Assembly: GCA_944387115.1 (NCBI GenBank)
Contig: CALXDR010000010.1
Span: forward strand, 1-35,912
Direction of reading: 5' to 3'
Length of the DNA: 35,912 bases
From: an uncultured Oscillospiraceae bacterium
GTDB taxonomy: Bacteria; Bacillota; Clostridia; Oscillospirales; Oscillospiraceae
Within the stretch, counting starts at the first letter, position 1, and each line of letters starts with the position of its first letter. Below, piece after piece: positions 28,838 through 35,252 of the stretch. Below the pieces are notes generated by a model that saw only the letters and a list, made by a program, of their open reading frames with translations, made no database searches and was not told the origin of the DNA. Both the position numbers and the translations under genes were made by a program.

Positions 28838-28873
28838 ATAGCCCCTTCCCTGGAAAATAAAAATTCGGGAAAT

Positions 28874-28902
28874 ATTATAGAGCATTTCTCCCCAAAAGAC
28901 AA
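28874..28902 (-). promoter_or_regulatory. Promoter of the diguanylate cyclase gene
   Basis: On the minus strand there is -35 TTGTCT (28897-28902), 17 bases, and -10 TATAAT (28874-28879). It decides the translation start, since anything upstream of about 28867 is not transcribed. Confidence 0.8.
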
Positions 28903-28934
28903 GAGGAATTAGGGCAGATTCTCCATGTGTTCAG

Positions 28935-28970
28935 AAAAAATGCAGCGGACGCCCAGGGGCGTCCGCTGCA
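28935..28970 (-). terminator. Terminator of the FAD reductase gene
   Basis: On the minus strand, stem TGCAGCGGACGCC (28958-28970) pairs with GGCGTCCGCTGCA (28941-28953), followed by TTTTTT (28935-28940). Confidence 0.88.
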
Positions 28971-29021
28971 AGGGGGAAACATGGCGCAGGTTAGAGGCAA
29001 ACATGGTGCGGATGGGAGGGC

Positions 29022-30506
29022 TTACTCCTCCACCAGAGCAAAGTCCACGGCGTTCTCACCGGCGATACGGCCGGAGTTGACGCAGAAGCCCATGGTGTTG
29101 CCGGGCAGGGTGAAGGTGTAGCTGTCGCCGTAGATGTTGCAGGCGTCGGTGCCCACGGCGTACAGGCCGGGGATGGTCTGGTAGTCGGGGGTCATGACCT
29201 CCATCTTGTGGTTGATGAGGATGCCGCCCAGGGTGCCGTAGGCGCCCACAGTCTGGCGGCAGCAGTACAGCTTGCCGGTGCCGATGGGCTGCATATACTG
29301 GCGATCCTTCTCAAAAATCTCGTCAAAGCCCTTGGCGCACATCTCGTTGTACTCCTTGATGGTGGCGGCCAGACCCTCGGGGTCGATGCCGGCGTTCTTG
29401 GCCAGCTCCTCCACGGTCATGCCCTCTGCCACGGGCTCGTACCCGGCGGCAATGTCCCGCTCCCACTGGGCCTCAAAGTGCTCGTACAGGTCGTGGGGGT
29501 GGACATGGCTGACCAGGTCGGGGCCGTGCTTCTTCCAGCGCTTGAGCAGGGCCTCGTCAAAGATGGCAAAGGCCACACGGCCGGGCAGCATGGAAATGGC
29601 GTTTCCGGTGAAGGTGGTGTTGGCAATCTGATCCTCGGGCATGAAGCGCTCGCCCAGACGGTTGACCCACAGACAGGGCTGGCGGAAGGCGCCCTCCACA
29701 TAGAAGTGGTTCAGGTTGTCGGGCAGCTGATACATCAGCTCCATGGTGCAGGGGGTGTGGCCGGCGCCGGCGGCCCAGGCCATCTTGATGCCGTCGCCCA
29801 CCATGCCGGGAATGGCGAAGTTGAAGATGTCCTTGCCAAACTCAAAGCCGCACAGGTCACGAATCATGTCGGGGTTGCAGCCAAAGCCGCCGGTGGCGAT
29901 GATGACCGCACCGCCGGTGCACTCAATCTCCTCGCCGTCCTTGTCCACGGCACGCACGCCGATGGCCTCGCCGTCCTCCATCATAATCTCCTTGACGGGG
30001 GTCTCCAGCATGAATTGCACGCCCAGCTCGGTGGCCCGGTCGGTCATGGCCTTCACCATGGCGGTGGCGGCGCGGGGGCCGGGGATGCCGCCTCCCTCGG
30101 GCTGCACCACGTGCCAGGTGAACTCGCCGTCAGAGTAGGCACGGGTGGCCTCGGGAGCGGTGAAGGCACGCTGCACGCCGGCGAACTTTACCCCCATGTC
30201 CATCAGCCAGTCGATGGTGTCGCCGGACTTGAAGTAGTAGTCACGCACCAGGCGGGCGTCTACTTTGTAGTGGGTGAAGAACATATGCTTGCGGAAGGCC
30301 TCGCCGGGGGTGAGGCTGATCATGTGCTCCTTCTGAATGCGGGAGCCGATGCCCAGCGGGCCCATGGCCATGTTGGCGGCGCCGCCGGTGGTGTTGGACT
30401 TCTCGAAGGCGATGACGGAGGCCCCCTTCTCGGCGGCGGCAACGGCAGCGGCCAGGCCGGACAGACCGGCTGCTACAATGATGACGTCAGCGTCCATCTG
30501 TTTCAT
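29022..30506 (-). CDS. FAD-dependent reductase of the fumarate reductase/ketosteroid dehydrogenase superfamily
   Basis: This 494-residue soluble FAD_binding_2 protein has the N-terminal dinucleotide motif IIVAAGLSGLAAA, then FEKSNTTGGAANMA, VIIATGGFGCNPDM, LWVNRLGERFMPED, and the C-terminal FAD motif GLYAVGTDACNIYG. The HHTMGG motif of true fumarate reductases is absent; the equivalent is GAYGTLGGILIN, closer to ketosteroid-dehydrogenase-like proteins, so the substrate is not fumarate with any certainty. The first Gly of GxGxxG is Ala12. There is no signal peptide, FMN domain or heme site, so it is cytoplasmic and needs an electron donor. ATG 30506 follows AAAGGA; it is served by a sigma-54 promoter at 30595-30611. 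Confidence 0.88.
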   Translation of the reverse strand: MKQMDADVIIVAAGLSGLAAAVAAAEKGASVIAFEKSNTTGGAANMAMGPLGIGSRIQKEHMISLTPGEAFRKHMFFTHYKVDARLVRDYYFKSGDTIDWLMDMGVKFAGVQRAFTAPEATRAYSDGEFTWHVVQPEGGGIPGPRAATAMVKAMTDRATELGVQFMLETPVKEIMMEDGEAIGVRAVDKDGEEIECTGGAVIIATGGFGCNPDMIRDLCGFEFGKDIFNFAIPGMVGDGIKMAWAAGAGHTPCTMELMYQLPDNLNHFYVEGAFRQPCLWVNRLGERFMPEDQIANTTFTGNAISMLPGRVAFAIFDEALLKRWKKHGPDLVSHVHPHDLYEHFEAQWERDIAAGYEPVAEGMTVEELAKNAGIDPEGLAATIKEYNEMCAKGFDEIFEKDRQYMQPIGTGKLYCCRQTVGAYGTLGGILINHKMEVMTPDYQTIPGLYAVGTDACNIYGDSYTFTLPGNTMGFCVNSGRIAGENAVDFALVEE

Positions 30507-30594
30507 GGTTGATGCATCCTTTCTTGTGTACAGTGTCACCGGAAGGGTGGCTCCGGCGCATAAGATGTATTGGGTTTCCACAAGAAATACTCAA

Positions 30595-30611
30595 TGCAAG
30601 CGGGATGCCAA
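30595..30611 (-). promoter_or_regulatory. Sigma-54 promoter of the FAD reductase gene
   Basis: On the minus strand the element is TTGGCATCCCGCTTGCA: -24 GG and -12 GC separated by 10 bases, with TTGGCAT and TTGCA arms matching the consensus. The start would be near 30585. No sigma-A promoter is needed. Confidence 0.8.
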
Positions 30612-30738
30612 CTGGTTTCCATTGGGAGCGTTGTCCGCCTCTGCCGTTCTGGAGGGGGGAAGGCGGCTGTGGGGGGGTGTGGGGCGCAGAAGGGTGTACA
30701 AGAAGTATACATGGAAAATACACTGTTTGGAAACCAGA
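30612..30738. promoter_or_regulatory. Candidate upstream activator sites
   Basis: CTGGTTTCCA (30612-30621) recurs inverted as TGGAAACCAG (30728-30737). Between them is a dyad TGTACAAGAAGTATACA (30695-30711). They lie upstream of the sigma-54 promoter, where an enhancer-binding protein should bind. Assignment is by position only. Confidence 0.4.
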
Positions 30739-30775
30739 CAGGCTGCCCGCTGCGCCCAGTGGGAGGGGGATGGGG

Positions 30776-32176
30776 TCAGAGGTGGAACTTCTCCATCTTC
30801 TTATAGAGGGTGGCGCGGCTGATGCCCAGCTGCCGGGCGGCAAGGGAGATGTTGCGCTGGCAGTGCTCCAGGGCCTGGGCAATGGCCTGGCGCTCCAACT
30901 GCTCCAGGGTGCGGGGGCTGTGCTCCATCTCCGGGGCCGGCTGGGGGGCGGAGGGCTGGCTGAGGGCCCAGCTGTACGACTCCTGCCCGGTGGAAAGCTC
31001 CTGCATGACCCGCTCTCCGGTGATTTGCTCTCCGCTGCTCAGGGCGAGCAGGCGGTAGACCAGGTTGCGCAGCTGCCGCACATTGCCGGGCCAGGGGTAG
31101 CGCTGGAGAAACTCCATGGCCTGGTGGGTGAAGCGCAGGGAGCCGGAGCGGCTTTGGAGAAAGTGGTCCACCAGCAGGGGGATGTCCTCAGGGCGCTTGC
31201 GCAGGGGCACCAGGAACACCTCGATGACCGACAGGCGGTAGTACAAATCCGCCCGGAACTGCCCGGCCTCCACCAGAGCGGGTAGGTTTTTGTTGGTGGC
31301 GGCAATGATGTTGGCCCGGAAGGGGATGAGCTCTTGCCCGCCTACACGCTCAAACTCCCGGGATTCCAGCGCCCGCAGCAGCTTACTCTGGAGGGAGAGG
31401 TTCATATCTCCGATTTCGTCCAGCAGGACGTCGCCCTCCCCGGCCTGCTCGAATTTGCCCAGCTTGCGCTGGTGCGCCCCGGTAAAGGCCCCCTTTTCGT
31501 GGCCAAACAGCTCGCTTTCCATGAGATTTTCCGGGATTGCGGTGCAGTTGATGGCCACATAGGGGGCAAAACACTTGGGGTGGCGGGCGGCGTGGATGCC
31601 GCTGGCCAAAATCTCCTTGCCGGTTCCCGTCTCGCCGATGAGCAGCACGGGGTAATCGCTGGCGGCGGCCTGGCGGCAGCGGTCCAGCATCTGCTTGACC
31701 AGGGGGCTGTCCCCCAGAAAATCGGAGAAGTCGTAGCTGCGGGTGACCAGGGACACCTGGCGGTAGTCGTCCGGCTGCCGCCCCTCTGGATGGTTGGTGC
31801 GCTGGGCCAGAATCTGCTCGATGGCAGAGCGGTTTTGAAAGTAGATGTAGCTGAGCACCCCGATGATCTGACCGTCCTCCACCAGAGGGTAGAGGTTGCT
31901 GAAGCCACGGTGGCCGTACATCTCCACCGCCAGCCCTTCCACAGACTGCCCCGTGGAGGCAACCTGCTGGAAGGGGGAGTATTTGTCCAGCAGGCTCACC
32001 GGCTTTCCAATAAACTGCTGGGGGTTGGGGAGCACCTTCTGGTTGGAGGCGCTGAGGTAGAGGATGTTGCAGTGGACATCGAGGAGCATTGCCATATCAA
32101 ACACGCTGTCCAGCAATTTATCCAGGGCGCCTCCCCGGGTGTAGAGTATGGAACGTTCCATGGAAATTTGGGGCAT
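30776..32176 (-). CDS. Sigma-54-dependent transcriptional activator (PAS, AAA+, Fis HTH)
   Basis: The protein has 466 residues. An N-terminal PAS-like sensor (about 15-115, DSVFDMAMLLDVHCNILYLS) is followed by the AAA+ domain with Walker A GETGTGKE, the sigma-54 contact loop GAFTGAHQ, Walker B VLLDEIGDM and the arginine-finger region FRADLYYRLSV, then a Fis-type HTH (NISLAARQLGISRATLYKKM). There is no receiver domain, so it senses a ligand or redox state directly. ATG 32176 follows AAGGAG; an upstream GTG is too close to it. It sits between two sigma-54 promoters driving the genes on either side, so it very likely controls both. Confidence 0.93.
   Translation of the reverse strand: MPQISMERSILYTRGGALDKLLDSVFDMAMLLDVHCNILYLSASNQKVLPNPQQFIGKPVSLLDKYSPFQQVASTGQSVEGLAVEMYGHRGFSNLYPLVEDGQIIGVLSYIYFQNRSAIEQILAQRTNHPEGRQPDDYRQVSLVTRSYDFSDFLGDSPLVKQMLDRCRQAAASDYPVLLIGETGTGKEILASGIHAARHPKCFAPYVAINCTAIPENLMESELFGHEKGAFTGAHQRKLGKFEQAGEGDVLLDEIGDMNLSLQSKLLRALESREFERVGGQELIPFRANIIAATNKNLPALVEAGQFRADLYYRLSVIEVFLVPLRKRPEDIPLLVDHFLQSRSGSLRFTHQAMEFLQRYPWPGNVRQLRNLVYRLLALSSGEQITGERVMQELSTGQESYSWALSQPSAPQPAPEMEHSPRTLEQLERQAIAQALEHCQRNISLAARQLGISRATLYKKMEKFHL
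32149..32160. promoter_or_regulatory. Palindrome TGGAACGTTCCA, possible activator site
   Basis: A perfect 12-bp palindrome lies about 40 bases upstream of the sigma-54 promoter at 32198-32214, within the first codons of the activator gene. Its half-site TGGAA is shared with the candidate sites near 30612-30738. Confidence 0.3.
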
Positions 32177-32197
32177 TCGACTCACTCCTTCTTAAAA

Positions 32198-32214
32198 TTG
32201 GCATGGGAATTGCA
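32198..32214 (+). promoter_or_regulatory. Sigma-54 promoter of the NuoG-GltD operon
   Basis: TTGGCATGGGAATTGCA matches YTGGCAYGRNNNTTGCW fully, with GG (32200-32201) and GC (32212-32213) 10 bases apart. The start is predicted at about 32225, 31 bases before the ATG. Confidence 0.88.
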
Positions 32215-32255
32215 ATCTATAGGGCTGGTTGAATTACAGAAAGCGAGGGACAAAC

Positions 32256-34379
32256 ATGGAGACCATCAAACTGACCATTGATGGGGTTGCAGTGGAGGCC
32301 AGAGCGGGGCAGAGTGTGCTCAGCGCCGCCCTGGAGGCGGGCATCTACATCCCCCATCTCTGCTCCCACCCCGATTTGACCCCGGAGGGGGGATGCAAGC
32401 TGTGCGTGGTGGAGGTGGACGGGGCGCATACACAGCCCGTCACCGCCTGCACCACCACCGTGCGGGAGGGGATGCAGGTGGTGACCCGCTCTGAGGGGCT
32501 AAACCGCATTCGCCGCACGTCCATGGAGCTGATGCTGGCTGGACACCCCGAGGACTGTACCAGCTGCCGCAGTTATCTCAAGTGCGAGCTTCAGGCCATG
32601 ATGCAGTATCTGTCCGTCTCCCACGCCCGGATGCGTGACGTGCACCGCACCGCCACCCGCATCAGCGCCGTCAATCCCCTGATTGACCGGGAGATGGAGC
32701 GGTGCATTCAGTGCGGACGGTGCATCCGGGCCTGCCGGGATCTGCGGGGCGTGGGTATTTTGGAGTACAAGAAGCAGGATGGCGAGGTGTATGTGGGGGT
32801 CACCGGCGACCTGTCTTTGGCGGAGGCGGACTGCCGCTTCTGCGGGGCCTGTGTGGAGGTGTGCCCCACCGGTGCGCTCCAGGACCGGGAGGGCGTGTTT
32901 GACAGGAGCCTGCCCCGGGAGCAGGGGCTGATTCCCTGCTCGGCACAGTGTCCGGCGCACATCAACATCCCCGGCTACCTGGAGATGATTGCCCAGGGCA
33001 AGTATGCCCAGGCGGTGGCCATTATCCGGGAGAAGGTGCCCTTCCCCCTGTCGCTGGGCCGGGTGTGCACCCACTACTGCGAGGGACAGTGCAAGCGGGG
33101 CGGCCTGAACAGCGCCGTGGCAATCCGGGATTTGAAGCGCTTTGCCGTAGAACACGACCAGGAGCTGCTTTGGAAGAAAAACAGCGTACACCTGCCTGCC
33201 ACGGGCAAAAAGGTGGCGGTGGTGGGGGCTGGCCCCTGCGGCCTGACCGCAGCGTACTACCTGGCCAAAAAGGGGCACGCTGTCACCCTGCTGGAGCGCC
33301 TGCCTGTGGCGGGCGGCATGATGACCACCGGCATTCCCGCATACCGCCTGCCCCGTGAGGAAGTGCGCCAGGAGGTGGCGTACATTCTGGAGGCGGGAGT
33401 AACGCTGCGCACGGGGGTCAATGTGACCAATGCCGCCGCCCTGCTGGAGGAGGGGTACGACGGTGTGCTGGTGGCCGTGGGCGCCGCAGCGGGCAAGGTG
33501 ATTGCCCTGGAGGGGTATGTCCCCCAGCAGTGCACCACGGCGGTGGAGCTGCTGCGGGCAGTCTCCCTTGGGCAGGACACGCCGCTGGTGGGCCCCGGAA
33601 AGCGGGTGCTGGTGCTGGGCGGCGGCAATGTGGCCTTTGATGCCGCCCGGGTGTCCGCCCGGCTGGGGGCGCAGGTCACGGTCACCTGCCTGGAGGAAAG
33701 AGCGCATATGCTGGCGGATGAGGAGGAGATTGTCCAGGCCCAGGAGGAGGGCGTCACGGTGCTGCCGGGACACACCAACCTGCGCTTTGTCCAGGAGGAT
33801 GGGCGCATCACCGGGCTGGAGGTGAGCGCCATCACCGGATTCCGCTTCGACGGCGGCAAGCTGCTGGTGGATGTGGTGCCCGGCAGCCAGCGGGTGCTGG
33901 AGGCGGATACCATCATTTTCGCCGCCGGACAGAAAACCGACCTCACCGAGGACTTCGGTCTGCCCCTCAACCGCTTCGGCTATCCCGAGCTGCAAGGCCG
34001 GGGACACGCCACCCCTGTGCCGGGAGTATACGCCGCCGGAGATGTGGTCACCGGCACCAAGGCGGTGATTGACGCCATTCAGGCGGGGCGTGAGGCGGCC
34101 CAGGAGCTGGACGCCTATCTGGGGGGCGACGGCAACATCGACGAGCATCTGACGGACACGCCCCCGTCCGACCCCTGTATTCACAAAATCCCCGGCTTTG
34201 CCCAACAGGAGCGGGCCCAGCCCGCTGTGCTGCCTGCCCAGGCACGCAGGGACAGCTTTGCCGTGGTGGACGGCGGCTACACGGAGGAACAGGCCCAGGC
34301 GGAGGCCGCCCGGTGCCTGAAGTGCCCGCTGCGCACCCAAATCCACACGGTGAAGATGTGGACAGCCTATCAGAAGTGA
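32256..34379 (+). CDS. NuoG-GltD fusion: iron-sulfur/FAD NAD(P)H oxidoreductase
   Basis: The 707-residue protein has, in order: a plant-type [2Fe-2S] domain (C36, C47, C50, C65); the NuoG His-Cys3 [4Fe-4S] site (H97, C101, C104, C110); a 2x[4Fe-4S] ferredoxin domain (C150-C160 and C193-C203); then a GltD-like part with its own Cys cluster (C228, C232, C271, C275, C279), the FAD motif VAVVGAGPCGLTAA and the NAD(P)H motif VLVLGGGNVAFDAA. It resembles the beta subunit of NADPH-dependent electron-transfer complexes (NfnB/SfrB-like). It likely oxidises NAD(P)H and feeds a chain of clusters. ATG 32256 follows GCGAGGGA. The NuoF-like gene follows 13 bases on. Confidence 0.9.
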   Translation: METIKLTIDGVAVEARAGQSVLSAALEAGIYIPHLCSHPDLTPEGGCKLCVVEVDGAHTQPVTACTTTVREGMQVVTRSEGLNRIRRTSMELMLAGHPEDCTSCRSYLKCELQAMMQYLSVSHARMRDVHRTATRISAVNPLIDREMERCIQCGRCIRACRDLRGVGILEYKKQDGEVYVGVTGDLSLAEADCRFCGACVEVCPTGALQDREGVFDRSLPREQGLIPCSAQCPAHINIPGYLEMIAQGKYAQAVAIIREKVPFPLSLGRVCTHYCEGQCKRGGLNSAVAIRDLKRFAVEHDQELLWKKNSVHLPATGKKVAVVGAGPCGLTAAYYLAKKGHAVTLLERLPVAGGMMTTGIPAYRLPREEVRQEVAYILEAGVTLRTGVNVTNAAALLEEGYDGVLVAVGAAAGKVIALEGYVPQQCTTAVELLRAVSLGQDTPLVGPGKRVLVLGGGNVAFDAARVSARLGAQVTVTCLEERAHMLADEEEIVQAQEEGVTVLPGHTNLRFVQEDGRITGLEVSAITGFRFDGGKLLVDVVPGSQRVLEADTIIFAAGQKTDLTEDFGLPLNRFGYPELQGRGHATPVPGVYAAGDVVTGTKAVIDAIQAGREAAQELDAYLGGDGNIDEHLTDTPPSDPCIHKIPGFAQQERAQPAVLPAQARRDSFAVVDGGYTEEQAQAEAARCLKCPLRTQIHTVKMWTAYQK

Positions 34380-34392
34380 GGGGGAGGAGACC

Positions 34393-35043
34393 ATGATTCA
34401 AATTTGTGAGATGACCGTGGAGGGGCTGCCGTCGGTGGAGGAAATCCGCAGCCCAGGCCCGGAGGTGTGCGCTGTGGATCAGATGCGCCAGGTGCTCGAC
34501 CAGGCCCGCCGGGCGCTGTGCGGGCGGGGCACCCTGTGCCGGGATGGCATCACCCAGCTGTGGCGCATTGTGGATGACATTGCCCGGGGCAGGGGGCGCA
34601 CCGGGGACATTGCCCTGATGCAGGACCTGGCCTCTGTGATGGCGGTGGCGGGGGACTGCCCGCTGTGCCTCACCTGTGCCCAGCTGCTCCAGGCCAGCGT
34701 GGAGTGCCACAGCGAGGTGTGGAATGGGCACATTGACCGCCGCCGCTGCGAGGTGCTGGCCTGCCGGGGGTGCTACACCCTCCATGTAGACCCTGCCAAG
34801 TGCGCCGGCTGCACCACCTGCGCCGCCAGCTGTCCTGTTGGGTGCATTGCCGGGGGTCAGGGGCTGATTCATGTCATCGACAACGAAGCCTGTACCCGCT
34901 GCGGGGCCTGTGTATCCGCCTGCCCCCAGCAGGCCATTGGAAAGGCCGGGGCGGTGAAGCCCCGTGGGCCGGAAGAGCCGGTGCCCGTGGGGTCCTTCGG
35001 CGGCGGCACGGTGCGCCGCAGGAGAAGAGGCCGGGGAGAGTGA
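34393..35043 (+). CDS. NuoF C-terminal remnant fused to 2x[4Fe-4S] ferredoxin
   Basis: The protein has 216 residues. Residues about 30-110 match only the C-terminal iron-sulfur helical domain of NuoF/HndC (LCGRGTLCRDGITQLWRIVDDI... DIALMQDLASVM... CPLC); the N-terminal FMN/NADH-binding and SLBB domains are absent. The NuoF ligand set CGxCxxC is CGRGTLC, with the middle Cys replaced by Gly46 (C43 and C49 kept). Then follow two ferredoxin motifs, CAGCTTCAASCP and CTRCGACVSACP. It can carry electrons but cannot bind NADH itself, so NAD(P)H must enter through the GltD part of its partner. The C-terminus is very basic (RRRRRGRG). Confidence 0.85.
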   Translation: MIQICEMTVEGLPSVEEIRSPGPEVCAVDQMRQVLDQARRALCGRGTLCRDGITQLWRIVDDIARGRGRTGDIALMQDLASVMAVAGDCPLCLTCAQLLQASVECHSEVWNGHIDRRRCEVLACRGCYTLHVDPAKCAGCTTCAASCPVGCIAGGQGLIHVIDNEACTRCGACVSACPQQAIGKAGAVKPRGPEEPVPVGSFGGGTVRRRRRGRGE

Positions 35044-35087
35044 GGCTCCCAGGGTCAGCATACCAGATTTTCGTGGATATGTAAAGG

Positions 35088-35132
35088 ATCAAGACACCCG
35101 CTGTTCTATCATTGGACAGCGGGTGTCTTGAT
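35088..35132 (+). terminator. Terminator of the NuoG-GltD operon
   Basis: Stem ATCAAGACACCCGCTGT (35088-35104) pairs with ACAGCGGGTGTCTTGAT (35116-35132), followed by TTG. Confidence 0.85.
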
Positions 35133-35205
35133 TTGATGGGGGAAAGTATGCGGGGGAGGGGGCGACAATTCCGAAGGAATCGAGCCCTGTTTCCCCTGCA
35201 TCCCC

Positions 35206-35230
35206 TCAAAAAAGCCTTGGACTTTTTTGA
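35206..35230. other. Hairpin TCAAAAAAG/CTTTTTTGA before the repeat array
   Basis: A 9-bp stem (35206-35214 with 35222-35230) with A/T runs on both sides could terminate minus-strand transcription leaving the repeat array. The rest of 35133-35252 shows nothing coding. Confidence 0.45.
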
Positions 35231-35252
35231 AAAGGCTCACGCCACCCGGCCT

